Positions 39,016-50,234 of a stretch of 64,000 nucleotides of DNA are shown here, in pieces (the first letter of the stretch is position 1; every line of letters starts with the position of its first letter). The notes under the pieces are model-generated. The model was given only the letters and a program-made list of their open reading frames with translations, was not told the origin of the DNA and did no database searches. The position numbers were made by a program, and so were the translations under genes. The stretch spans positions 1,302,001 to 1,366,000 of the forward strand of contig JADNRZ010000009.1 in assembly GCA_015501605.1 (NCBI GenBank), written 5' to 3'. Source of the stretch: Panaeolus papilionaceus. Lineage: Eukaryota > Basidiomycota > Agaricomycetes > Agaricales.

Positions 39016-39547
39016 ATGAGTTACGTCGCCAAAGGTGAAAAGGATTACGACGCTGCCGGTGCCGTCCCCGGAGCCAAGATCCACAAAATTCGTATCACCC
39101 TCACCAGCAGCAATGTCAAGAACTTGGAGAAGTGTTAGTGATTTGCCTTTTATTCATGAGACGTTATACCAATTATTTTGCAGTCTCCAACGATTTGATC
39201 AACCGTGCTAAGGACAAGCAGCTCCGTGTCAAGGGCCCTGTCCGTCTCCCCACCAAGGTTCTCAAGATCACCACCCGTAAGACTGTGCGTATAAAGTTCT
39301 TGCTCATTTTTTTATTTGTATACTCACATGTCCTACTTATAGCCTTGCGGTGAGGGTTCAAAGACCTGGGATCGCTATGAGCTCAAAGTTCACAAGCGTT
39401 TGATTGACCTTCACTCCTCCAGTGAGATCGTCAAGCAGATCGTAAGTTTTTGTTGTATATCTCCGTCTAAATGATGGTACTCATTATGTTTTACAGACGA
39501 GCATCAGCTTGGAGCCCGGTGTCGAAGTCGAGGTTACCATTGCTTAA
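39016..39547 (+). CDS. rps20: 40S ribosomal protein S20 (uS10)
   Basis: uS10 is part of the head of the small ribosomal subunit. The start is [15 protein letters not shown] at 39016 and the protein ends [13 protein letters not shown] at TAA 39545-39547. Diagnostic segments are [62 protein letters not shown] and EIVKQITS. Three introns: GTTAGT to TTTGCAG at 39135-39181, GTGCGT to CTTATAG at 39284-39342, and GTAAGT to TTTACAG at 39441-39497. Length is about 119 residues, normal for the family. This is one of the most secure calls in the window. Confidence 0.97.
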
Positions 39548-39927
39548 ATTCAACTCTGTGCATTATGACTGGGAGTGTGCATGTAATGAAAAAAAATATC
39601 ACGAATCCCTATTGGTGATACCTTTGAGTGTTTGAGTAGAGCGCACCTAAGAGCCTGTCTATCTGAAGTCTGGACAGATGTTGTATAAGACACTGTAACA
39701 CTGTCAACGTAAACGTCAAGCCTGCACATTTTTCAAATGGTTGTGCACAGCAGCGAGGTAGATAGATTTTAGCGCTTAAGATTTGGTCCAAACTTTAGGC
39801 AACAACTTTCGGAAAGCGCGTACTTATCTCCAGAATCCCTGGTCCAAATTAGGTAACAAATCATCTTTTCTTCCATCCACCACCATCGAGGGCTGCTTGC
39901 CATCTGCCAAACGCAGAACTTCAAAAG
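39548..39927 (+). other. Spacer between uS10 and the small lysine-rich gene
   Basis: 380 bases containing the uS10 3' UTR and the promoter of the next gene. A minus-strand frame of 117 codons overlapping the next gene is a shadow with atypical composition. No other feature seen. Confidence 0.4.
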
Positions 39928-40246
39928 ATGGGTAAAAGTGCGAAGCTCCATAAACGAGTTGTACGGATATAATCCCATTACTCGTTTGTCGTGATATGCT
40001 GAGTTCATGCCCGTGTAGCCTAAAAAAACAAAAACGGGTTCATCAAGTGGCAACAACCCAACCGGGACATCCTCTGCTGCGCAGGTCCAAGCGGCCAAGA
40101 AGCGAGCCAACTTGAAGGCCAAGTCCTCCAGTAGTAAAGGAGAAAATGGAGAACTCCTCGGCGGAGCAGACTATGTGACTCTCATGATGGGAGGTCGTCG
40201 AAAGGCAAGAGAGGAAGCAAAAAAGCTACCCAAGTCCGATTCGTAA
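39928..40246 (+). CDS. Small lysine-rich protein, unknown, with broken C-terminal frame
   Basis: Exon 1 is 39928-39960 (MGKSAKLHKRV) and exon 2 is 40019-40246, joined across a 58-base intron, GTACGG to GTGTAG. The protein has 86 residues before TAA 40244-40246. It is basic (AAQVQAAKKRANLKAKSS) and then contains GGADYVTLMMGGRRKAREEAKKLP, which reads like a conserved motif of a nucleolar or ribosome-associated protein; I cannot name the family. After the stop, coding-like sequence goes on in other frames to TAA 40437-40439. It runs as SSGDGTANGGIMKEHTRLWDDLRI, then NKLTRIMNERVELDVNCAEL with end IPFED. Each step needs one extra base. So the stop may be produced by one-base losses, real or technical, and the full protein would be near 150 residues. 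Confidence 0.6.
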
Positions 40247-40439
40247 ACCCAACTTCAAGCGGAGATGGCACCGCAAATGGAGGCATAATGAAGGAACATA
40301 CTCGATTATGGGATGATCTTCGTATCCGTACCTGGAGGCTGGGATCTCTATTAACAAATTGACCCGAATCATGAATGAGCGAGTTGAGTTGGATGTCAAC
40401 TGTGCGGAACTGGGAACGAACATCCCTTTCGAGGATTAA

Positions 40440-41316
40440 TTCCCAGCCTTACATTGTGCGAACCTTACATGGTATGGATACTTGGATTGGCCTCACGAAA
40501 GGAATTTTTCAAAAACCCGCCATTTCTTCAGCTTCTGTCTACAGTAGTGCGATGGATACCGCATAACACCGAGAAGACATCCCAAAAACAGACATTGCCA
40601 ATTTGGGACAACACCTGACTAGGATAACGCCCCTTCAAAAGTCTTCAAATTCCTTGTTGCCATCTTGTCTTGAAAATCCACCCTTAAGAGGTTGTTTATT
40701 CTCGTCGTTGGAATGACATACAATTCTACGGCTTTCGGGCCAGATTCTTAATGAAGGCTGGACAATTATATCCCTAGCCCATGTGTAATGTAAGTACTTG
40801 AGGATGTTACACATCCACTCTGCACACCGTACCTTCAAATGATGTTCGCACATGGGGCAAGGGTTTGTCAAATGTGGTTGTTATGCATGTCTCGACGTTA
40901 AATTTTGGAACCTGTGGTGGTTGGCCCACCCAAGCTCATTCTAAGCCTCGCTTGTCCCATCATAATGCCAGATAAAAAAAATGGAGGTGTGCATTGACAG
41001 CGTGCGTCGTTCGCCGCCTGGCTGAGAGGGTAACGTCTCATCAAAATCACATACAACGTGGTTTCAGAGTTTGTATTTCCGTTATGGTACAGGTTATAGT
41101 GCTCGATCACAAACTACAAATACGATGGTCCGCAACTAAAGGTAGTCGAAGCCTGAACAAACACTAGTTTTGGCCTCTAAAGACCAAAAAAAAAAAGCGA
41201 CCAAGAACTGATAAGTGGTCGCAAACAAAGGTGAAGTCAATGCCCGATGAATAGGCTGTAACAGGAAGGTAAAACGAAGGCGAAGAAAGCGAAGAATTAA
41301 AAGTATAGGTTATTTG
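40440..41316. other. Convergent 3' region before the membrane protein gene
   Basis: About 880 bases between the small lysine-rich gene (+) and the membrane protein gene (-). It contains an A-run at 41190-41199 and otherwise nothing I can assign. A sequence at about 41010-41090 looked faintly like tRNA arms but does not fold as one. Confidence 0.45.
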
Positions 41317-43038
41317 TTACCACGCGACTCCATACAAGTCAGGCTTATTCTGACTGCTGATGGATTCCGATTTGTCTCGTGGCTGTATTGAATTTGTAGT
41401 TGGTAGGTGAGATATGTTAGAAAAGCGTATGACGCCGGATTCCCTAATATATGCTGGACTACCAGGTAGAATAGACCCTCTCATTGAGTTGAGATCGAAG
41501 GGATTAATCGAGAATTCTGAAGCATAATCTGCAGGAACGTCGGAAGGGTCTCGGAAATGTCTCGTTCTCGGAGGAGGCTGCAGTGAGGGTCCGGGGACTG
41601 TTACTGGCGTCGCGCTGACGATAATACCGAACAAAGGAACCCCAGAATTTTTTCTGGACGAACCCTCGGACTGTAATGTGGCCATGTTGAGCATTCCCTC
41701 TATGTCCAGAGACTCAAGTGAAACACCATCGGGTGACCTTGGTGGATTGGCAGTCGGACTTGGTGGCATTGGGTATCCTGACGCTGGAGACGAAGGGTAT
41801 TTTTGGTCTTCTGGAATGGCCTGAGCCCACGATGCCATGCTACCTCTCGTTGAACGATTATTAGGTGTAAGGAATGCATTTGACGTGTAGATTGGATTGG
41901 TAACAGTGCCCTTGATTGGTGAGAACGGTTTTTGGAGGGAGGAAGGCTGAGTGATTATATGCTGGAACTTCTCGTTGTACGTGTTCAGGGGGCTATCGGG
42001 ACGAGAAGCCTTCTCCATAAGTGAAGGCGCGAAGGCGAGAGCATCTCGTCTGCGTTTTCTGCGATCTCTGAGAACGAAGAGAGTCATACAGATACCAATA
42101 AGGAGAACCGCCCCTCCACCTGTTGCACCCCCGATGATAATAGCTCTATGACTTTTTAGTTGAAGGCCCTGAGCAGTCTATAAACGAAACACACCTTGAC
42201 GCAATTGGTGTACCATCATTATTGTCAATTGTTACATCGTTAGTGCTTGGGTTGCTTGAGTCGGACTTTCCATTATCACCACCATTTCCAAAATCTATGC
42301 ATGATTTGTCACTAGCGGAATCGCCACGTACTGCATGATCATATGAGTTTCTTGCATATGTGGAGGTTTGGAATAACCGGAAAGGATAATACCTGTTAAC
42401 AACGGCGACGTCTCTCTGATATTCACACCATCATCCATCAGTAAGACGATCTCTTGATTGCGAGGGTAATTCATGAGATATGTTGCGACGCCGGTAGTTG
42501 CATTGTCGGAGAGGAGTTCAAGTTTGAAAGAACGTCCTTTGGGGTTGTAAAGATGAACATTGGGAGCTTCCAGAATGGCAGATTTGTCGTATGTAACAGT
42601 GAGCACCTCGCATTGTCTTGGGTCCGATGCGACATTGAAGTACCTCCGTATTGGAGTTGTCGATACTGGCAGGCAGGTGATGTTGTTGGATGGAGAGGGG
42701 AGAACTCGAATTATATCCGAGGTGGATATAACATTATCACCTAACTCATTCTCAAGGGAAGCGATGAAGTTGGAGCCGGCGGGGAATGGAAGGAATGTGA
42801 GGCCAATGCCTGACGATACGACGCTAGGATCGGCTAAAGGAAAGACGAGGGCTGTTGAATTTATAGGCAAAATGGTCAACACGTTTGGGACGTTATCCGC
42901 CTTCGACGTATTCAAGGGGGAGCCAGAAAATGTGATTGCGACCGGGTCACATTGCTGGACATCTGTGAAATTGAACTTAAGGGCGAGAACGGGAGCGACC
43001 AGCGTCCAAAAGGCGACGAGACCAGCTAGAGCGAGCAT
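41317..43038 (-). CDS. Single-pass type I membrane protein, fungal unknown
   Basis: The start MLALAGLVAFWTLVAPVLA at 43038 is a clear signal peptide. The extracellular part is about 250 residues with several N-glycosylation sequons (NFT, NTS, NST, NIT, NAT) and four or so cysteines. It resembles the agaricomycete proteins whose ectodomain starts FNFTDVQQCDPVAITFSG. The transmembrane helix IIIGGATGGGAVLLIGICMT lies in the exon ending near 42145 and is followed by RDRRKRRRDA, a positive stop-transfer signal. The cytoplasmic tail of about 240 residues is Ser/Pro-rich and disordered, with PMPPSPTANPPRSP. The stop is at 41317-41319 after DLYGVAW. Two introns. Function unknown; a cell-surface or sensing role would be a guess. 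Confidence 0.8.
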
Positions 43039-43369
43039 AATGGCAGCGGCCAAAGCGCAGACGCCCAAACTCGAGCAATGAGAAAAAAAGGGGGGGCGGG
43101 AGAAGAAAGAAAAAGAGAAAGGAGGGAACAAATAAGTCAGACGGCAACCATATCGTCGGGTATTGCCTACAGACAAGCATGTCCCTGAGCGTCAGATCCA
43201 TATGTCGCTGTCAAGTCACTTTGTTCACATGGCGCTCAATCCAATCAAAGCCAATTTGACAACCACCACCATCAATCCCTTTTTAGGTAATTTCATCACG
43301 GCCAACGCCGCCCCTATTCCATCATAACCAATTTCATCACGTGTCCCTTCTCCAGCTTTCTTTCAAACC
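43039..43369. promoter_or_regulatory. Divergent promoter, membrane protein and E1 alpha
   Basis: 331 bases between two head-to-head genes. It contains CACGTG at 43339-43344, only 26 bases before the E1 alpha start codon, and the repeated stretch AATTTCATCACG at 43289-43300 and 43331-43342, the second copy overlapping the E-box. The regulatory meaning is inferred. Confidence 0.4.
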
Positions 43370-45235
43370 ATGATCCGTCCATCCAAGTCACTGCTGGCAA
43401 GAGCTCCAGTCGTCCTCAGACGCTCATTTTCATCTGGTTTGGTCAGAAGAAATGAACATTTACCGACTACAAACTCTCCCATTATAACGAAGCTTGATTT
43501 TTTCAACTCAGTTACAGGTAATGATACCCAAATCCCTACCTATAGACTTCTCGATGGTGTTGGAAAGCCATTAGAAGGCGCGGAACTTCCAGAAGTAAGG
43601 AAACGCTCTGTTACACGCACATAGTACTAACAAACGTATTGCCTAGATTGATGAAGCATTGGCGCACCGTTTGTATTCGAATATGCAACTGTTGCCCACA
43701 TTGGACAATGTACTTTACAATGTGCAAAGACAGGGCAAGATTTCATTCTACGTGAGTACTATAATGATATTCATCGTTCTAACAGTTTCTAAACCCAAAA
43801 TTTTAGATGACTGCTGTGCGTCGAATCGATTGTACATGATCCGGATGTGTACTTATGGCCATAATCGCTTAGCATGGTGAGGAAGCCACTATCGTCGGCT
43901 CTGCAGCTGCTCTAGACATGGAGGACGAGTAAGTGCCGATTCGTTTGCCATCCTTTATCATGCTAATACAACTTGGACCCATAGAGTATTAGGTTTGTGA
44001 AATGACACCATCCCAAGACCAACATCTAAATATTCGAACTAGGCCAATATCGTGAAATGGGTGTCCTCTTGTGGCGTGGATTCACTCTTGATAATGTTAT
44101 GGCACAATGCTTTGGCAATGAAGAGGACACGTCAGGTAAAGGACGCCAAATGCCTGTTGTATGTACCGTCATCTTCTGGTGATGCGCCAAGCTCGCTTAA
44201 CTAAAGGATCTTATCATTTAGCACTTCGGGTCTCCCAAACACCACTTCCACACGATCTCTTCTCCCCTTGCGACACAAATACCACAAGCAGCGGGTGTTG
44301 CATATGCTCTTCGTCGTTCACCAGCTCGTAGATCGAAAAACATTGCAGCCTGTTTCTTCGGAGAAGGAGCAGCATCGGAAGGAGGTTCGCTTCTATCTGT
44401 CAATATCCGAACTGGAATCCCAATTCATTATCATCATTATAGACTTCCATGCCGGCCTTATGCTTGCTTCAACCATACCTTCACCTGCATTGTTTATCGC
44501 TCGTAACAATGGTTTCGCTATTAGTACCCCAAGCACTGAGCAATATAACGGTGATGGAATCGCCAGTCGCGGTCCGGGATATGGAATTGATACCCTTCGT
44601 GTGGACGGTAATGATATTCTTGCCGTGTTAAGTGCCATTCGGGAAGCCAGGAGAAGGTGTCTCGAACAAGGAAGGGCCGTTCTCGTGGAAGCTATGACCT
44701 ATCGGTGAGCAGATGACCTTGCCAATTTCGCCACCATAATCGAGCAAACCCCACTGACAATTCACATTTATTGACAGCGTGGGCCATCACTCAACGTCCG
44801 ATGATTCATTCGCATACCGTGCAAGATCAGAAGTTGAAGACCGGAAACGAATCGATAACCCTATTACGCGATTCCGTCTGTTCATGGAGTCCAGGGGTTG
44901 GTGGAACAATGACGCCGAGACTGAATTAAAAGCGCGCCTGAAAGCCGATGTAATGCAAGCGTTTAAACGCGCCGAGACGATGAAACGTGCTGAACTCGGA
45001 GAGCTCTTCACGGACGTTTACGGCGGTCAGGAACCATGGAACATTGTCAGTCCTTTTCTTCAGCTTTTGCTTCCCAGCATTGTAGAACTGTGTGATACTG
45101 ATGCGCCCTTGCCTACAGAAGGAGCAAAGGGAGGAACTGAGCCGACTTGTCAAGAAATACGGCACCATTTGGGAACCTTGGCAAAAGGAGCTGAGCAAGT
45201 TCAAAAACAATGGTCGGGATCTCACGCAGCAGTAA
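43370..45235 (+). CDS. Branched-chain 2-oxoacid dehydrogenase E1 subunit alpha, mitochondrial
   Basis: This thiamine-diphosphate enzyme subunit decarboxylates the 2-oxo acids of valine, leucine and isoleucine in the mitochondrial matrix. The N-terminus [22 protein letters not shown] is a good mitochondrial presequence. Then come [66 protein letters not shown] and [13 protein letters not shown] followed by RNNGFAIST, the thiamine-diphosphate motif. [13 protein letters not shown] is the loop that carries the regulatory serine in animals. The last exon starts [15 protein letters not shown] and ends GRDLTQQ at TAA 45233-45235. Exons include 43370-43594, 43647-43751, a 9-base exon 43807-43815, 43873-43928 and an 8-base exon 43985-43992. 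All are needed to keep FYMTAHGEEA and EDEVLGQYREM in frame. About 440 residues. Confidence 0.95.
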
Positions 45236-45684
45236 TGGACTTATCATGAGGGTCCTACTGCGAGCACCAGGCTTGACTTACCTTCTTGGTTTAAGCTGTG
45301 ATACCAATCATGTCTGCTCCTAGGAGACTACAATTTGTTATTCTGTTATGAACGAGTAGTCATATGGGGTATTAACACTCTTTATTTCCTGCAGATGTAT
45401 ATAGTTGAGGGCACCAATACACTTTCCAATGTTTCAGATACACACAAACAGCGCCCAGGGCATATTGCTTGACACCTCTTGACTGACTGCTTGCCAACAT
45501 CTGGCTGGATACGACAAGTATAAGCAATCTCAACCAAAACTCTGATATTACACATAATTACAGCATATGCTGATCCAAATGAATAGAATGGATATTCCCA
45601 GCCAGGTAAAATTTAGACAGCTCAAACGGGAGGACTATATGCATATACTGCGGCCTGTAAAAGCGTTGCATAGTACCTCACCAA
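45236..45684. other. Convergent 3' region, E1 alpha and Nop12
   Basis: 449 bases between two convergent stop codons, expected to hold both 3' UTRs. I see no further gene or repeat. Confidence 0.5.
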
Positions 45685-47663
45685 CTACGAGCGAACGCGT
45701 TTACGCTCTTTGCTATTTTTGAGTGGTTTCGTGGAAGGTTTCATGCTGTTGCGTGCCTTTTTCTTTGCAAGCCTGCGCGCGACCCTATCAGCATCCGTAG
45801 ACTTAACCTTTTTACGTTCCTCCTTCGAGAGGCCGACCAAAGTAGCTCCCAGCTCAGGGTTACCCTTTGGTACCACCACAACGGGTCTAGCAACAGGAGT
45901 TCCCGACTTGTTCTTTGTGTTGATGGAAACAGTGTGCGAGGATCCAGGAAGGGTTTTACAGCGCTGGATGCGCAGCTTGCGCTTTGCGAACTTGAGCTTG
46001 TCTTGATCCAGGGCTAGAAGCTCGTCAACGCAAGCACGATCCTACGGTACATTAGTGAATGCCTGATCAGAAAGTAAAGACACAGGCTTACGAAAAACTG
46101 GGCATATGCAAAACCCTTCCCAAGCTGAGTATCCTGGTCCCTGACGATTCTGACTCTTGTCACCCATGTGAGAGGTTTCTGGCCATCACCCTCCATGCTA
46201 CCCTTTAGAGCGACGTCAGGCGGGCCCCTTTCAACAGCCATAATTCCTTCGAAGAACACCCTCAAATCTTCCTCCTTACTGGCAAAGTCAAGATTCCCAA
46301 CAAAGACAGACAGCTTGGGATCCTCGGTGACAATTGCAGCCTTTTTGTTCCCTTCTTTTCCCCCCCCAGGTACTAAAACCCTGTCCTTGCTAACGAGATC
46401 AACACGAATCATACGTTCCATGAAGAGGGTTCCGTCGGCCTTTACAACGGCGAGCCGAGCAGCCTCATAAGGGTCTAGGACGGCGGGGAGTGGGGGAAGA
46501 TTGGCAGGTCGATTTTCGGCATTGGGAGGATGTGCAAAAACTAGATAGGCATTGACAGTATCGGCAGTTGTATGAAACTCTTGATTAATGAAGGCAACTC
46601 TCTTCTTTTGACTGGGAGTGAGGAATCTCTTCTCGTCTTTCTTTACTGATTGCTCATCTTGCTGGTCGACCTTGGATCGCCAAGCAGATGTCCTTTCCTT
46701 GTCGTGTGCTCGAGGCTCTTTGGTAGGGGGTTTAGACTTGGATGGTTTATTGGAATCCTCATCGTCTGGCAGTTTCGCTGTTGGTGCCTGGAAGGGGATC
46801 GAACGGAAACGAATAGATTCCACCTTCGCAGAAGGAACAAAAGATAGAACATGACGCTGTAATTGTTTAGACAGCGGCTGAAGTAAAGGTATCAATAAAA
46901 TATCAAATTCAGAGCCTAAAAGAATTAAAAAAAATTGAACGCACTCTTTTGGAAGCAACATCTAGCGGAAGGTTGCCGATGAAAATAGTGCGCTGATTCC
47001 GGCGTTCAGGCGTCTCGTCCTCTGGAACGAATTTGGTTTTGGTTTTCTTGGGATGTTTGCTATTTGGATCAAGAGACTCGTGTACGAGTGTGCTGGGATC
47101 AACTTCGTCATCGTCATCATCCTCATCCTCGTCAGCATTTGCTTCTACTTGTGAGGTCTGCTCTGTCTGCTCTGTCTCCTTGTCCTTTTTGAGCTTCTTC
47201 AACTTGGTCTTTTCGGTCGTATAAACATTCTCGACGTTAGAACCCTCTTGTTCATCTTCATCGGCAGCAGGCCGCGACTCCTTTTCTTTACCCTTGCCTT
47301 TCTCCTTTTTCTCTTTAGTCTTCTTCCCCTCTTTACTAGCCGACTTTGTCGCCTTCACTAAAGGAGGTTGCGTAGCTTCTGCCGCTGCCTTATCGCTAGT
47401 CTTCGCACGTTTGGGAGTCTTTGAAGGTGAATCCTTTTCCTCTACTTGTTTTCGCTTTTTTCTTGGAATCTCCTGGGCTTTAGATGGCCCAGGCGCTGGT
47501 GCAGTTGTGACAGGTACTGAAGGTAGCTTGTAGATGTGCAGTCAGTATGGGGTCCTACCAAAGCCTAAATGCACTGCTTGACTCTTACTGTTGTTTTAAA
47601 CAGACTATCAAGCTCTATATCTATTCCTGGGGCCGATCCCAGAAGAAGGGATGATAGGCTCAT
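45685..47663 (-). CDS. nop12: Nucleolar RNA-binding protein Nop12 (RBM34-like)
   Basis: Nop12 binds pre-rRNA in the nucleolus and supports 25S rRNA maturation. The start MSLSSLLLGSAPGIDIELDSLF at 47663 is followed by a long low-complexity region with lysine/glutamate runs (KKTKEKKEKGKGKEKE) and an acidic run (DEDEDDDDDE). The first RRM begins at RRNQRTIFIGNLPLDV and the second at LSVFVGNLDFASKEEDLRVFFE, followed by VTRVRIVRDQDTQLGKGFAYAQF. The C-terminus is basic and nucleolar in type (VARRLAKKKARNSMKP, KERKRVRS). The stop is at 45685-45687. Four exons with introns near 47530-47590, 46860-46950 and 46040-46090. About 600 residues, somewhat longer than yeast Nop12 because of the N-terminal insert. 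It is convergent with E1 alpha. Confidence 0.9.
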
Positions 47664-47920
47664 AGTGACAAAATTATGTTGGACGATTGAAAAGGTAAGT
47701 TATGAGCTTGGAGAAAATCGTGAATCTATTTTTGCTCTTGCTGGATTTGTCATCAACATCAATCTCAACTTGGCATGAGCCGGCCTTGAAGGAGCTTGAA
47801 GGTTGGATCCATGAATATAAAATATAACAATGCAATACAAGCCCTTTTGAATTACAACTATACAGCGTGAGGGATCATCCTGCCCTAGTGTAGTGGAATA
47901 ATTTAAATAAAGTCTAAAGT

Positions 47921-49043
47921 TTAATGACCATGTTCTGAGAACATTGCACCTAGAACGACAGGAATAAGCATTCCGATGGCAATGAAAAATACCCGAGTGG
48001 CAGGTCGCATATCGCCAGGAGTCTCTCCATGATTTAACACGGGTTGCAATACAGTTGCGACGTATAAAAATGTACCACCCTGAAAAAAATTAGAATTGGC
48101 ACGAAATATGACAAACTAGTAGCGTACCGAGGCGAGAAGAGCCAGGCCGACGAGATTTTGCTCGTTACCAGTACCGAAATAAGTAAGCAGCCAATATGAC
48201 GCAAGAGCAGCAACAGGGGTTGAGGAGCTGAAAACTGCAACATATTTTTTACATAGTTCTCGAGGTAGATTCGTCGACAATATGGACGTCGTGAATGCGA
48301 GCGAGGTTGGGGCTAACATTTATCAGTGAGAACCAACATGAAAAACGTATAAGGATGGATACCTTTGTGGAGGGCGAGTGCAAGGAATACAACAAACGGC
48401 AAGGTATTACCCCCGGTTCTTGACAAACTGGCCACACCGAGCGCCAAACCGTCTGCCATTCCGTGAACTGACAAACCCAGCAGAAGAGAGAATGCCCTTC
48501 CTTTACCCCCTACAGATTCGAGAGCAGAAGTCATAGTATTTTCCCTTTGTTCTGAAGAACGCCCATTGTGGTCGAGGTCCCCTAGCTCGGCATCGAATTC
48601 GAGTTCAGCGTTATTGGAACGAGACTTGGGTATGCCAGTAGAAGCTGAGTGTGAATGGCCGTCTGGGGCGACAACTTGCTCTATGAAGAGCATAAACAAG
48701 AACCCAAGCACAAGAGACAGGGCAATACTATTGACTGGAAGCCCCTTGGGATTCGCATCAGATATATTTTCTAGACCTCTATCCCATCAAGGTTATTCGC
48801 ATGACGAGATAAAGTGCAAACCGATACCCACTCAGGTATAATCACCCCTAACGCAGCGCCTAATAGAAGACCAGTGCCTACAATAGAGAGGCGCTCCAAA
48901 TGTGTTTCTATTCCAGAGTAAGTTGCGACGCATGACACGCAATAAATGATCTACACACTCGAGAATGCATAGGTCAAAGGCAGCATTCCAACTGCAAGCG
49001 AGGACGCGCCGAGCACGGCACACATCAGCAATAGAGTAATCAT
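47921..49043 (-). CDS. ZIP-family zinc transporter (SLC39A9-like)
   Basis: ZIP transporters move zinc or other divalent metals into the cytosol. The start MITLLLMCAVLGASSLAVGM at 49043 is the first membrane span. The chain continues THLERLSIVGTGLLLGAALGVIIPEW, then SIALSLVLGFLFMLFIEQ and a His-containing loop (DGHSHSAS). The transport site motifs are in place: HGMADGLALG in span 4 and LALHKAPTSLAF in span 5. A further span, VGLALLASGGTFLYVATV, leads to the C-terminus RVFFIAIGMLIPVVLGAMFSEHGH with stop at 47921-47923. About seven to eight spans and 310 residues, close to the ZIP9 subgroup found at the Golgi or plasma membrane. Four to five introns. It is head-to-head with V-ATPase subunit c; the 228-base spacer carries an E-box. 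Confidence 0.9.
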
Positions 49044-49186
49044 TTTCGTTCGATTTTTCGTTATTTCGTTTCCTAGATTTCAAGGTAATTTGAAGACGTC
49101 TTAAAGAATTGATGTCGTGGTCGTTGCTGTCATAGTGTGAATAAACGCGTTCAATGACCACGATTCAGATGGTGGCCAAAGGTGGC

Positions 49187-49194
49187 TCACGTGA
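49187..49194. promoter_or_regulatory. Palindromic E-box TCACGTGA between ZIP transporter and V-ATPase c
   Basis: The 8-base palindrome sits in the 228-base head-to-head promoter of the ZIP transporter (-) and V-ATPase c (+), 78 bases before the latter's start codon. RTCACGTG is the Cbf1/bHLH site in fungi. In animals a closely similar motif (CLEAR) controls lysosomal and V-ATPase genes. Function here is inferred. Confidence 0.45.
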
Positions 49195-49271
49195 CTCTCC
49201 AGGATCCTATGCCCTTCAGAATCATCATCGACCTTCTCGTCTCAACCACCACAGTTCCATTTATTTACACT

Positions 49272-50099
49272 ATGTCTGTTTGCCCTCCATTTGCCCCGTT
49301 CTTTGGTCTTGCTGGCGTGGCTGCAGCTGTAAGTATTAAAGTACCTTGTAACACGAAACACCCCCACTGAATCAGTCATTTACAGATGACTTTGAGCAGT
49401 GAGTTGAATTCTGGTGCAATATATGCGTAACTATACCCGAAGCTTATCTCGCACTATCAGCTGTGGGAGCTGCTGTTGGAACAGCCAAGTCAGGCATCGG
49501 CATTACTGGACTGGGGACATTTAGACCAGACCTCATCATGAAAGTGTGTATAGCTACTAATTCATGCGTAGTCCGCAGACTCATCAAACCTACCATGAAC
49601 AGTCTCTTATCCCTGTTGTCATGTCTGGTATCATTGCTGTCTATGGTCTTGTGGTTTCAGTCCTAATTGCTGGAGGACGTGAGCTCACTTTCTCCTTGGT
49701 TTTCCTCTCGGTAACAAGCCGAACTAAACTCGTCATAGTTAAACCAGGAAACTACTCGTTATTCGCTGGGTTTGTTCACCTTGGGGCCGGTCTTGCTTGT
49801 GGATTTACTGGCCTCGCTGCGGGATATGCTATTGGCTATGTTGGAGACTCCGTATGTTTTTGTCGTTATACATGTTTGGCGCATGCATTTATTCCTCATT
49901 ACAGTGTGTGCGAGCATATGTCAATGAAAACAAAGTATATGTGACCATGGTCCTCATTCTTATCTTCGCAGAAGTCTTGGGACTGTATGGGTACGTTTCG
50001 GCTGTCAATAACATGTATCATGAACCCAACTCATTTTCCTCCAGGCTTATTGTTGCGCTCATCATGAATACAAAAGCCATCTCCGCCCAAGTGTGTTAG
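49272..50099 (+). CDS. vma3: V-type ATPase proteolipid subunit c
   Basis: This is the 16-kDa ring subunit that carries protons through the vacuolar ATPase membrane sector. The start [19 protein letters not shown] at 49272 opens span 1. [26 protein letters not shown] follows, then [22 protein letters not shown] (span 2), [28 protein letters not shown] (span 3) and [25 protein letters not shown] (span 4). The essential proton-carrying glutamate is the E of [10 protein letters not shown]. The stop is at TAG 50097-50099. About seven exons, including a 13-base one at 49386-49398. Length is about 165 residues, as usual. Subunits c and c' are similar. I favour c because of the length and N-terminus, but c' (Vma11) is not excluded. 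Confidence 0.9.
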
Positions 50100-50234
50100 A
50101 ATCGTTGTTTGTTATACCATCGGACATGTACCTCGCTATTTCATTCAGAAGCCATTAATACACTAATTTATCATCAAAACGCGTAAGGACTTCGTAATTA
50201 CAGCAAACCTCAACGGCCTACAACAACAGCACTT

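Noticed and set aside
41000..41085. GGCTGAGAGGGTAACG segment resembling a tRNA D-arm
   Set aside because: No cloverleaf can be drawn from the flanking bases and no T-arm GTTC lies downstream.
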